From contig CAZRBA010000041.1 of assembly GCA_964598255.1 (NCBI GenBank), forward strand, positions 1-30,048: a stretch of DNA of 30,048 nt, read 5' to 3'. This DNA is from Caldithrix sp964598255. GTDB taxonomy: Bacteria > Calditrichota > Calditrichia > Calditrichales > Calditrichaceae. Below, one piece after another: positions 7,064 to 14,981 of the stretch; positions within the stretch are counted from its first letter, which is position 1; every line of letters starts with the position of its first letter. The notes beneath the pieces are model-generated. The model made no database searches. It saw only the letters and a list, made by a program, of their open reading frames with translations, and was not told the origin of the DNA. Position numbers and translations under genes: made by a program.

Positions 7064-9448
7064 TTACTTCCGTAAGCTGGCTGAAAAATGTTTGGTTGTT
7101 TTATTGATTATTTGACGGAAGTATTTGTCTACTTCCCGATCGCTAAGTGTGCGTTCCGCAGACTGATAGCGTAAGCGTAAACCAAGGCTGCGTTTCCCGG
7201 CAGGTATTTTATCGCCTTGGTATACGTCAAAGATGTCCACGGATTGTAACAGGGAACCTCCATTTTTTCTTACAAATTCGACCACATCGGCCGCCTTAAT
7301 TTCCCGATCCAACAGTAGCGCAATATCACGCTCTACATAAGGAAATTTCGGAACCGGCCGATATTGTCTGTCAAAGATCACGTGAGGCATTAAAGCTTCC
7401 ACGTTCAGTTCAAAGCCATACACCGGTCGCTCAATATCGAAAACGCGACAAACATCGGGATGGATTCTGCCGCCCACCCCGAGAATCGTATCTCCTGATT
7501 GAATGGCGATGGTTTCTTCCGGTGTCATGTACTTTGCTTTATCATATAAAATTATTTGGTAGTTGTCAAGAAATATTTTCCTCAAAAAAACTTCCAAATA
7601 TCCTTTAACGTCATAAAAATCAACCAATTGCTCCGGAACATTCCAAGCAGGCAAATACCGGCTCCCGCTTAGAACCACCGCTAGGGAATAAGGCTGCTCC
7701 GGAATATTTTTGCCATCAAAACGGGTAAAAATTCGGCCGATTTCAAAAAAACGCAAATCCCGATTGTTGCGGTTAATGTTGTAACTTACCGCTTTTAACA
7801 TTCCGGCAAATAAGGACGGACGCATAAATGCCATGTCGTCGCTTACCGGATTCATAATGGCAATCGGAGATTCTTCGGCAAATGCCTGTGCTTCTTCTTT
7901 TTTAATCATGCTTTGGGTAAAAATTTCTTGCAGACCCAACCCCAAAAGCTGTTCCCGCAAAAACCGCAGGTGATGTTCGTGTTGCGAAAGCGGCAAATCA
8001 TACGGAATGTTTGCCCGCTCTTTACCCGGCAGGTTTGCATAATTTACCAAACGCGCAACTTCTTCGGCTAAATCTTCCGTAATGGAAAGATCGTGACGAA
8101 AAGTGGGTACAATAACTTTGTTTCCCGTTATTTGCAATTGAATTGACCGGAGTTTCCGCTCGATCGTTTCACGATCAAAATCGGTTCCCAGAACTTTGTT
8201 AATACGATCGATATTCAAAGGAATTTCTTTGCGTTTAATGGGATGCGGGTACACATCGTAAATACCCCGTACCACTTCTCCGCCGGCCAGTTTGGCCATG
8301 AGTTCTGCAGCACGGTTCATCGCCCGAATCACGTTTTCCGGATCGGCACCCCGCTCAAAACGCTGAGAGGCATCGGTGCTAAGTCCCAATCGCTTGGAAG
8401 CGGTAGCAATACGCTCCGGTTTAAAATAGGCACTTTCCAGAAAAATATCCTGCGTATTTTCCGCAACTTCCGAATTTTGCCCACCCATAATACCGCCGAT
8501 AGCCACTGCTTTTTCGGCATCGCAAATCAAAACCGTATGTTCGGGCAGCACGCGTTCTTTATCATCCAAGGTAATAAAGCGTTCGCCCGGTTTGCTGGCG
8601 CGTACGCGGATTTCCGGACCTTTTAATGTAGCCAGGTCAAACGCATGCAAAGGGTGCCCCAACTCCATTAAAACGTAATTGGTAATATCCACAATATTGT
8701 TAATGGGACGCAAACCGACGGCTTCTAATTTTTGCTGCATCCAATCGGGACTTGGTGCAATTTTTACATTACGAATAATGCGTCCTGCATACCGCGGGCA
8801 ACCTTCGGCATCATAAATTTCAATGTTCACCAAATCTTCGATTTTTTCCTTTGCCGATTCAGGCACCTGTGGTTGAATCGTTTTTAACGGATTTCCCGTT
8901 AAAGCGGCCACTTCACGTGCTATGCCGTAAACGCTCAGGCAATCGCCGCGATTGGGTGTAATGGCAATATCGTAAACCCAGTCTTGCCATTCTGCTTCCA
9001 ACAATCGATAAACATCCGCTCCCAATGGATATTCTTGGTCAAAGGCCCAAATCCCTTCGGAATGCGCTTCCAACCCTAATTCTTCTTTGGAACAAATCAT
9101 ACCGAATGATTCCACCCCGCGGATTTTGGCTTTTTTTAATTTGATGCCAATGGGTAATGTTGCCCCGACTTTGGCAAACGGGACATATTGCCCTTGTTTT
9201 ACATTCGGAGCTCCGCAAATAACCTGAAAGGTGCCTTCATCGGTTTTAACTTCGCATACGGATAGTTTATCGGCATTGGGATGCTTTTCCGATTTTTGCA
9301 CATAACCGACCACTACCTTATCAAAAGGTTTGATGCGGGGTTCTACTTCTTCCACTTCCAAACCGGCTTCGGTTAATAAGCGGGCAATTTCAGCCGGTGA
9401 TTCGTTAAAATCGACAAATTCCTTTAGCCAACGATATGTAACTTTCAT
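7064..9448 (-). CDS. pheT: Phenylalanine-tRNA ligase beta subunit
   Basis: PheT forms the alpha2-beta2 PheRS and carries the editing site and tRNA contacts. At 794 residues it has the usual bacterial layout: N-terminal lobe (MKVTYRWLKEFVDF), an OB-fold tRNA-binding domain at about 40-150 (VVGYVQKSEKHPNADKL), the B3/B4 editing domain (about 210-390), B5, a catalytic-like core, and a C-terminal anticodon-binding ferredoxin-like domain ending in the DREVDKYFRQI region. It starts at ATG 9448, 12 bases after pheS, as in the classical pheST operon. Confidence 0.98.
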   Translation of the reverse strand: MKVTYRWLKEFVDFNESPAEIARLLTEAGLEVEEVEPRIKPFDKVVVGYVQKSEKHPNADKLSVCEVKTDEGTFQVICGAPNVKQGQYVPFAKVGATLPIGIKLKKAKIRGVESFGMICSKEELGLEAHSEGIWAFDQEYPLGADVYRLLEAEWQDWVYDIAITPNRGDCLSVYGIAREVAALTGNPLKTIQPQVPESAKEKIEDLVNIEIYDAEGCPRYAGRIIRNVKIAPSPDWMQQKLEAVGLRPINNIVDITNYVLMELGHPLHAFDLATLKGPEIRVRASKPGERFITLDDKERVLPEHTVLICDAEKAVAIGGIMGGQNSEVAENTQDIFLESAYFKPERIATASKRLGLSTDASQRFERGADPENVIRAMNRAAELMAKLAGGEVVRGIYDVYPHPIKRKEIPLNIDRINKVLGTDFDRETIERKLRSIQLQITGNKVIVPTFRHDLSITEDLAEEVARLVNYANLPGKERANIPYDLPLSQHEHHLRFLREQLLGLGLQEIFTQSMIKKEEAQAFAEESPIAIMNPVSDDMAFMRPSLFAGMLKAVSYNINRNNRDLRFFEIGRIFTRFDGKNIPEQPYSLAVVLSGSRYLPAWNVPEQLVDFYDVKGYLEVFLRKIFLDNYQIILYDKAKYMTPEETIAIQSGDTILGVGGRIHPDVCRVFDIERPVYGFELNVEALMPHVIFDRQYRPVPKFPYVERDIALLLDREIKAADVVEFVRKNGGSLLQSVDIFDVYQGDKIPAGKRSLGLRLRYQSAERTLSDREVDKYFRQIINKTTKHFSASLRK

Positions 9449-9460
9449 TGCTATTCCACA

Positions 9461-10468
9461 TTAAAATTGGTTTAAAAATCGAATGTCATTTTCAAAAAAG
9501 ATACGAATATCATCGATGCCATATTTAATCATGGCAATACGATCGATTCCCATGCCAAAGGCATAACCCGTGTATTTTTCGGGATCGACTCCTGCGGCCT
9601 TAAAAACATTGGGATGCACCATGCCTGCACCGGAGATTTCCATCCAGCCGGTATTTTTACAAACACGACAACCCTTCCCGCCGCAAAAGACACAGGTAAA
9701 GTCATATTCCGCACTGGGTTCGGTAAACGGGAAAAAACTGGGACGGAAGCGCACCTGAATATCTTTCCCGAACATCCGGTGGGCAAAGGCCTGAATTACG
9801 CCTTTTAAATCGGCAAAGGTAATGCCTTTGTCAACAACCAGTCCTTCCACTTGATGAAAAAACGGCGAATGGCTGGCATCCGGAGTGTCCCTGCGATAAA
9901 CGCGTCCCGGAGCAATCATCTGAATCGGTGGTTTCTGGCGCTGCATAACGCGTATTTGTACCGGAGAGGTGTGCGTCCGTAAAAGAATATCCTCTGTAAT
10001 GTATAAGGTGTCTTGCATATCGCGTGCAGGGTGCGTTTTGGGAATATTAAGTGCTTCGAAGTTGTAAAAATCGTTTTCGATTTCAGGCCCGTCTTCGATA
10101 CTAAATCCTAAGCTCCGAAAAATATCTTTTATTTCGTCAGCCACTTTAAGCAAGGGATGTCTCCCTCCGGCAAACGGCATGCGGCCGGGTAAGGTTAAAT
10201 CCGGGTGTTGCTTTTTTTCATCGGATTGTTTAAAACTATGCAGCAACGTTTGATAGCGATTTTCCAGTTCTTTTTTTAACTCATTAAGCGCTTTGCCAAA
10301 CAAGGGACGCTCTTCTTTGGGAATTTCGCCCATACGATCGAAAGCGGATGAAATAAGCCCTTTGCGACCTAAAAATTTAACACGAAATTGTTCCAGATCT
10401 TGCAATGATTTTAAAGACTTCGATTCTTGCAGAAATTCATTGCGAATTTTTTCGATAATTTCATTCAT
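9461..10468 (-). CDS. pheS: Phenylalanine-tRNA ligase alpha subunit
   Basis: PheS is the catalytic subunit that activates phenylalanine and charges tRNA-Phe. From ATG 10468 it is 335 residues, a usual length. The frame is open to a TTG at 10519, but that would add an unusual 17-residue leader, while MNEIIEKIRNEFLQE matches normal N-termini. The coiled-coil N-terminal arm is followed by the class II core: motif 2 around RVYRRDTPDASHSPFFHQVEG, and a GMGIDRIAM motif 3 near the C-terminus. No strong Shine-Dalgarno precedes the start. A terminator-like hairpin lies between rplT and this gene, so expression may be attenuated. Confidence 0.96.
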   Translation of the reverse strand: MNEIIEKIRNEFLQESKSLKSLQDLEQFRVKFLGRKGLISSAFDRMGEIPKEERPLFGKALNELKKELENRYQTLLHSFKQSDEKKQHPDLTLPGRMPFAGGRHPLLKVADEIKDIFRSLGFSIEDGPEIENDFYNFEALNIPKTHPARDMQDTLYITEDILLRTHTSPVQIRVMQRQKPPIQMIAPGRVYRRDTPDASHSPFFHQVEGLVVDKGITFADLKGVIQAFAHRMFGKDIQVRFRPSFFPFTEPSAEYDFTCVFCGGKGCRVCKNTGWMEISGAGMVHPNVFKAAGVDPEKYTGYAFGMGIDRIAMIKYGIDDIRIFFENDIRFLNQF

Positions 10469-10583
10469 TGCCAACAGCCTGTGATTATGGGTTAAATAAT
10501 GAGAACACTTTTGCGGCAATCATAAAAACAAAATTCAACCACTTGCCGCTTTTTGTTGTTGTTCTCCCTTATGTTGTACGAAC

Positions 10584-10618
10584 AAAAAAAGGAAGGCCAC
10601 GGAATGCACCTCCCTTTT
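10584..10618 (-). terminator. Terminator or attenuator between rplT and pheS
   Basis: The minus strand carries AAAGGGAGG, a 12-base loop, then CCTTCCTTT continuing into a T run. All nine positions pair if one G-U is allowed. It lies just after the rplT stop and 115 bases before pheS, so it could end the infC-rpmI-rplT transcript or act as an attenuator for pheST. A second possible stem (GCGGCAA/TTGCCGC) lies closer to pheS at about 10,514-10,550. Confidence 0.7.
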
Positions 10619-10644
10619 AATTACAATCATGTGCTACATAATAA

Positions 10645-10992
10645 TTACGCAGTTACCTGTTTTACCAGTTCCGAAAATCCTTCGGGATTATGAACGGCCA
10701 TATCGGCCAATACTTTACGATCCAAAGCCACATTGGCTTGTTTTAATTTGTTCATAAAAACAGAATATGAAATTCCGTTTAACCGACAGGCAGCGTTAAT
10801 ACGCGTAATCCACAAACTGCGGAAGGTGCGTTTTTTGGCACGGCGATCGCGATATGCGTATTGCCAGCCTTTTTCCACCTGATCTTTTGCCGTTTTGTAC
10901 AGGCGGCCTTTACCTAAACGGTAACCTTTGGCCGCTTTGAGAATTTTTTTTCTTCTCTTACGTGCAGCTACATTATTTTTTGCGCGCGGCAT
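10645..10992 (-). CDS. rplT: 50S ribosomal protein L20
   Basis: L20 binds 23S rRNA early in large-subunit assembly and in many bacteria represses its own operon. The 115-residue sequence is typical: a basic N-terminal extension (ARKRRKKILKAAKGYRLGKG) and the RRAKKRTFRSLWITRINAACR core. ATG 10992 is preceded by GTAGGAG. It follows rpmI by about 110 bases; that gap holds an 8-bp stem that may be a leader structure. Confidence 0.98.
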   Translation of the reverse strand: MPRAKNNVAARKRRKKILKAAKGYRLGKGRLYKTAKDQVEKGWQYAYRDRRAKKRTFRSLWITRINAACRLNGISYSVFMNKLKQANVALDRKVLADMAVHNPEGFSELVKQVTA

Positions 10993-11038
10993 TTTTATCT
11001 CCTACTGTTTTCGTTTTTTAATGTTGATAAGACAAAAC

Positions 11039-11093
11039 AAGGGTAAGAAATACGGCGTTCACTTTGTTACTAAAACTCGCTTTATTTACCCTT
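11039..11093 (-). promoter_or_regulatory. Possible leader hairpin between rpmI and rplT
   Basis: AAGGGTAA and TTACCCTT form a perfect 8-bp stem around a 39-base loop in the rpmI-rplT spacer, followed on the minus strand by a T-rich stretch. L20 autoregulation through RNA structures around rpmI-rplT is known in E. coli and B. subtilis; a similar role here is only inferred. Confidence 0.4.
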
Positions 11094-11103
11094 TAATTAC
11101 AAT

Positions 11104-11298
11104 TTAAGCCAAAATCATGCGTTTTACGCGTTTGGCATCGGATTCGGCAATTAAAGATTCCTTACGCAAATTGCGTTTGCGTTTGGTGCTTTTTTTAGTC
11201 AAAATATGGCTATGATATGCGCTATGTCTTTTTATTTTTCCGCTTGCCGTAACGCGGAAACGTTTTTTCGCTCCGCGATTGGATTTCATTTTTGGCAT
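11104..11298 (-). CDS. rpmI: 50S ribosomal protein L35
   Basis: The 64-residue, very basic protein reads as L35 along its whole length, with MPKMKSNRGAKKRFRVTASG at the N-terminus and HSHILTKKSTKRKRNLRK in the middle. ATG 11298 is preceded by a Shine-Dalgarno (GAAAGGGG). It sits 16 bases after infC in the conserved infC-rpmI-rplT order. Confidence 0.98.
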   Translation of the reverse strand: MPKMKSNRGAKKRFRVTASGKIKRHSAYHSHILTKKSTKRKRNLRKESLIAESDAKRVKRMILA

Positions 11299-11314
11299 TC
11301 TATCAACCCCTTTC

Positions 11315-11830
11315 TTACTTTAATGTCATTACCATGGTCATGTTGCGACCTTCAAATTTAATACCGCTTTCCACCTTGGCAATATCATCCAACATTTCAA
11401 TGATTTTTTGCAACAGTTGTTCTCCGAATTCCTTATGCGCTAATTCCCGGCCTCTAAAATGAACGGTAAATTTAACTTTGTTTTTGTTCATTAAAAAGTT
11501 ACGCGCATGTTTAACTTTGTATTCCAGATCATGCGCTTCGGTTTTGGGACGCATGCGAATTTCTTTTACGACAACCGTGTGCTGTTTTTTCTTGCTTAAT
11601 TTTTCTTTTTTGCTTTTTTCATAGGCATATTTGCCAAAATCCATAATTTTACAAACCGGCGGTTTGGCCTGAGGTGCGATTTCGACCAGATCTAATCCGG
11701 CTTTTAGCGCTTCGTCCAACGCCTGTTTGATGGGAACTATTCCGACTTGCTTTCCGTCGGCGCCAATCAACCGAACTTCTTCGGCGCGTATGGCTTCATT
11801 AATCCGGGTTTTATCTGATGAGCTGCTAAT
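11315..11830 (-). CDS. infC: Translation initiation factor IF-3 (AUU start)
   Basis: IF-3 binds the 30S subunit and checks start-codon pairing. An ATG/GTG/TTG-only search begins at a TTG inside the family's conserved N-terminus (11770). In the same frame upstream is the expected INEAIRAEEVRLIGADG, preceded by ISSSSDKTR. The only sensible start is ATT at 11830-11828, nine bases after AGGAGG, giving 171 residues. AUU starts on infC are known and underlie autoregulation, because IF-3 rejects its own start codon. The rest of the protein is standard, including the KIMDFGKYAYEKSKKEK linker and the HFRGRELAHKEFG C-terminal domain. Confidence 0.95.
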   Translation of the reverse strand: MSSSSDKTRINEAIRAEEVRLIGADGKQVGIVPIKQALDEALKAGLDLVEIAPQAKPPVCKIMDFGKYAYEKSKKEKLSKKKQHTVVVKEIRMRPKTEAHDLEYKVKHARNFLMNKNKVKFTVHFRGRELAHKEFGEQLLQKIIEMLDDIAKVESGIKFEGRNMTMVMTLK

Positions 11831-11854
11831 CGAACCCGTCCTCCTAAATTAATA

Positions 11855-13780
11855 CTACTTATCTTGTTTTATTTCTTTGTGTAATCTTTCGATAATTTGC
11901 TCTATCGCCATGCCCCCCAAATCACCTTCGCCTTTGTGTCGCACCGAAACGTTACCGTTCTCGACCTCCTTATCTCCGATAATTAGCATGTAAGGAATTT
12001 TTTGCACTTCCGCTTCACGGATTTTAAAACCGATTTTTTCATTTCGCTTGTCAATTTCAACGCGCAAATTTGCTTCTCGCAAACGGTCGACAACCTTTTC
12101 GGCAAACTCAAAATGCCGATCGGCAATGGGAAGCACCATAATCTGTGCGGGGGCAAGCCATAACGGAAAATTGCCCGCATAATGTTCGATTAAAATTCCG
12201 AAAAACCGTTCAATCGAACCCAACAAAGCACGGTGAATAACAATCGGACGATAGTTTTGCCCGTCTTTATCCACAAAATTCAAATCAAACCGTTCGGGCA
12301 AATTGAAATCCACCTGAATGGTTGAGCATTGCCAACGACGTCCTAAAACGTCTTTGATTTTGATATCGATTTTCGGCCCGTAAAAGACGCCCTCACCGGG
12401 ATCAATCTCGTAAGCCATGTCTTTTTCTTCCAAAGCATCACGCAAAGCATTTGTGGCATGATCCCAGCTTTCCACATCGCCAACAAATTTTTCGGGGCGG
12501 GTGGATAGATAAACTTCATATTCCGTAAAGCCGAACTTGCTCAATACTTTGGCATTTAATTCCAGTACGCGAATAATTTCCGCCCGTAACTGATTCGGAT
12601 GACAAAAAATATGCGCATCGTCCTGAGTAAAGCCACGGACACGCATTAAACCGTGCAAAACACCGGAACGCTCATAACGATAAACGGTTCCCAATTCGGC
12701 AAATCGTAGCGGCAAATCGCGATAACTGCGAATTTTGGATTTGTAGATCATCATGTGGAACGGACAGTTCATCGGCTTTAGTTGATATTCCACATCGTCA
12801 ACGACCATCGTACCGAACATATTTTCACGATAAAAATTGGCGTGACCGCTGATTTCCCAAAGTTGAAACTTGGCAATATGCGGCGTAGTGACCAATTGAT
12901 ATCCGTTGCGCAATAATTCGTCCTTCATATATGTTTCAATGATATGACGAATCAAACTGCCTTTGGGATGCCATAATATCAAACCGCTACCAATTTCGTC
13001 CTGAATACTAAACAAATCGAGTTCACGTCCCAATTTACGATGGTCGCGTCGCTTGGCTTCTTCAATTCGATGCAAATGCGCTTTAAGCTGCTTTTTGTCC
13101 GGATAACTGGTCGCATAAATCCGTTGCAGCATTTTATTCTTTTCGTCACCGTGCCAATAAGCCCCCGCTACGGAAAGCAATTTAAAATGCTTACCCAAAT
13201 ATCCGGTAGAAGGTACATGAGGCCCGCGGCACAAATCGGTAAATTCCCCTTGTGTATAGGCGCTTAATTTTTCGTTTCGGTCGTTGATTTCGCGAATCAG
13301 CTCGACTTTCAGATTTTCATCCATTCTCCCGAAAAAGTCAATCGCCTCTTCAAAAGAAAACTCTTTACGCTCAATAGGCAAATTCTCGTCCACGATTTTG
13401 GCCATTTCGGCTTCGATAGCGGGAAAATCTTCCGGAGTCAGCGGACGATCCAGATCGATATCGTAATAAAAACCGTCTTCTATCGACGGCCCGATACCTA
13501 ACTGAGCATCGGGAAACAACCGTTTTATCGCCTGTGCCATTAAATGAGCGGATGAATGCCAGAAAACATCACGACCTTCTTTATCCTTAAATGTCAAAAT
13601 TTGCAATTCTCCGGATTCCGTTAACGGCTGGACTAAAGAAATAACCGCGCCGTTAAATTTTGCGGCAACCGCTTGTTTGGCCAAGCGACTGCTAATCCCT
13701 TTGGCAATTTCTAAAGGCGTAATACCCGCTTCAAATTCTTGCCGACTGCCATCCGGAAAGGTAATGGTAATTTTGGCCAA
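11855..13780 (-). CDS. thrS: Threonine-tRNA ligase
   Basis: ThrRS charges tRNA-Thr and edits serine. The 641-residue protein has the full layout: TGS domain (about 1-62), editing domain with HSSAHLMAQ (near 75) and CRGPHV (near 185), the class II core with RYERSGVLHGLMRVRGFTQ, and the C-terminal anticodon-binding domain. Zinc-ligand cysteine is present in MNCPFHM. The start is TTG at 13780 in TTGGCCAAAATTACC, eight bases after GAGG; no ATG is in frame nearby. It follows tRNA-Val with a hairpin between them and precedes infC by 24 bases. Confidence 0.97.
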   Translation of the reverse strand: MAKITITFPDGSRQEFEAGITPLEIAKGISSRLAKQAVAAKFNGAVISLVQPLTESGELQILTFKDKEGRDVFWHSSAHLMAQAIKRLFPDAQLGIGPSIEDGFYYDIDLDRPLTPEDFPAIEAEMAKIVDENLPIERKEFSFEEAIDFFGRMDENLKVELIREINDRNEKLSAYTQGEFTDLCRGPHVPSTGYLGKHFKLLSVAGAYWHGDEKNKMLQRIYATSYPDKKQLKAHLHRIEEAKRRDHRKLGRELDLFSIQDEIGSGLILWHPKGSLIRHIIETYMKDELLRNGYQLVTTPHIAKFQLWEISGHANFYRENMFGTMVVDDVEYQLKPMNCPFHMMIYKSKIRSYRDLPLRFAELGTVYRYERSGVLHGLMRVRGFTQDDAHIFCHPNQLRAEIIRVLELNAKVLSKFGFTEYEVYLSTRPEKFVGDVESWDHATNALRDALEEKDMAYEIDPGEGVFYGPKIDIKIKDVLGRRWQCSTIQVDFNLPERFDLNFVDKDGQNYRPIVIHRALLGSIERFFGILIEHYAGNFPLWLAPAQIMVLPIADRHFEFAEKVVDRLREANLRVEIDKRNEKIGFKIREAEVQKIPYMLIIGDKEVENGNVSVRHKGEGDLGGMAIEQIIERLHKEIKQDK

Positions 13781-13817
13781 ACCGATATCCTCGTAATCAT
13801 TAAAAGTTAAATCCAGA

Positions 13818-13850
13818 TAAAAGAAACCACGGGCTGTCCCGTGGCTTTTT
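13818..13850 (-). terminator. Hairpin between tRNA-Val and thrS
   Basis: CCACGGG and CCCGTGG form a 7-bp GC-rich stem with a short loop. On the minus strand it is followed by TTTCTTTT, on the plus strand by CTTTTT, so it could work in both directions. It can end the tRNA transcript or attenuate readthrough into thrS. Confidence 0.65.
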
Positions 13851-13851
13851 G

Positions 13852-13925
13852 TGGGACGGGGGGGACTTGAACTCCCGACCTCTACGATGTCAACGTAGCG
13901 CTCTAACCAACTGAGCTACCGCCCC
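13852..13925 (-). tRNA. tRNA-Val (GAC)
   Basis: The 74-base cloverleaf has acceptor GGGGCGG/CCGTCCC, a D-arm with AGCTCAGTTGGTTAGAGC, anticodon stem CTACG/CGTAG around TTGACAT (anticodon GAC) and a TTCAAGT T-loop. One T-stem pair is an A-C mismatch. CCA is not encoded. It lies 72 bases upstream of thrS. Confidence 0.93.
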
Positions 13926-14009
13926 TTAAAAACGAATTTCAAATTTAAGTGATAAAATGAATAAAATCAATATCTATTTCAAAATCACGGAATAAATCTT
14001 TATTTCAAA

Positions 14010-14040
14010 AAAAAAGCCCTGAACAAATGTCAGGGCTTTG
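14010..14040 (-). terminator. Terminator after tRNA-Tyr
   Basis: On the minus strand AAAGCCCTGACA, loop TTTG and TTCAGGGCTTT form a stem followed by T9. It lies directly after tRNA-Tyr and separates it from tRNA-Val. Confidence 0.85.
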
Positions 14041-14043
14041 CAG

Positions 14044-14127
14044 TGGGGAGGGAAGGATTCGAACCTCCGAAGGCACTCGGCCGGCAGATTTACAGTCTGC
14101 TGCGTTTGACCGCTCCGCAACCTCCCC
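14044..14127 (-). tRNA. tRNA-Tyr (GTA)
   Basis: An 84-base class II tRNA with acceptor GGGGAGG/CCTCCCC, anticodon loop CTGTAAA (anticodon GTA) between CAGA and TCTG, a long variable arm (CGGCCGAGTGCCTTCGG region) and a TTCGAAT T-loop. CCA is not encoded. Confidence 0.95.
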
Positions 14128-14460
14128 ATTAAAAATGAGATGACAAATATAAGGAATTTGATAATTCTAAGTCAATAGGTAGACAAAAAAATTTCAAACT
14201 TTTTTTGTGTGCTTAAATAAGCATTTCGCACATGGGTTCCCGTTCCGGCGAAATTTGAGAGGGATCCAAATGTTTTGACCCGATCCCGTAAGCCCCAACA
14301 GATGTACGCACTTCTGCCGTTTTTCCCTTTTACGGGTCTATCGGTCAAAGTTATTTTGTTAAATTATGGTAGTCGGTTGGGGTAAATTGATGGACACGCG
14401 CATCATTTGGCACGAATGAATAATTCGATTAAAAGCGGAAAAGGATTTTATCTTAAAAAA
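14128..14460. other. Intergenic stretch without a recognised gene
   Basis: Between tRNA-Tyr and the small ORF at 14,461 there is about 330 bases. On the minus strand two overlapping short open frames end near 14,200-14,220 (one containing NPCAKCLFKHTKK, the other EPMCEMLI), but neither has a convincing start or ribosome-binding site. It may be remnant or repeat sequence. Confidence 0.4.
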
Positions 14461-14616
14461 TTATGCCAACGAACTCTTGGTTATTTTAGCCGGAATGTGG
14501 ATGGTTTTGCCAAGCCCCATTAATTTTTTGGTTTGCAAATAATACGCTTTAAGAAAAAGCCTTGGTACTTCAAAATAACGCAACTTTAAGTAAGTTAAAC
14601 GTGCTTTGGTGGTCAT
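14461..14616 (-). CDS. Small basic protein, 51 residues, unknown
   Basis: ATG 14616 is preceded by GCAGGAG with a seven-base spacer, one of the better ribosome-binding sites in the window. The frame encodes a basic, aromatic-rich peptide that starts MTTKARLTYLKLRYFEVPRL and ends KITKSSLA. There is no signal peptide or clear transmembrane segment. It lies about 165 bases downstream of tRNA-Sec on the same strand, so it may share its transcript. I do not recognise a family. Confidence 0.5.
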   Translation of the reverse strand: MTTKARLTYLKLRYFEVPRLFLKAYYLQTKKLMGLGKTIHIPAKITKSSLA

Positions 14617-14782
14617 GGTTTGTCTCCTGCATTTGTTTGGTTATTAAAAATATCGGCAGGATTTGATTTATTTTAATGTTTTTTGCATGAATGCACGTAA
14701 ATCCATCAAAAAAATACGGTGGTGAGAAAAAAAGAAACAAATTACCAATCGTTCTGTTTTAAAAGGCAAAGAAAAAATTAGC

Positions 14783-14874
14783 GGGAGTGTGTGGGAGTCG
14801 AACCCACCCGTCCCAATTAGCGGGACACACGCGGCTTTGAAGGCCGGGGGGGCCACCGGGCCCCATGCACTCCC
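14783..14874 (-). tRNA. selC: tRNA-Sec (UCA)
   Basis: The gene shows all marks of a selenocysteine tRNA: acceptor GGGAGTG paired with CACTCCC plus discriminator G, a long D-stem GGGGCC/GGCCCC, anticodon loop CTTCAAA (anticodon TCA, reading UGA), a long variable arm GTCCC/GGGAC and a T-arm GTGGG-TTCGACT-CCCAC. At 92 bases it is longer than ordinary tRNAs. CCA is not encoded. Together with the UGA in selD it shows that selenocysteine is used. Confidence 0.95.
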
Positions 14875-14981
14875 AAGGGAAAGCAAAGATACGAATTTAA
14901 GTGAATAAAACGCAATATTTGTTGGAAGGTATTTCATTTCTTTATTATCTTAAAAACGTTCAAACTTACCGGAGATATGCC

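Noticed and set aside
14200..14360. Possible second selenoprotein fragment between tRNA-Tyr and tRNA-Sec
   Set aside because: Short frames reading through TGA here give no recognisable redox motif or start site.
14668..14937. 89-codon open frame on the minus strand
   Set aside because: It runs through the tRNA-Sec gene, so the frame is incidental.
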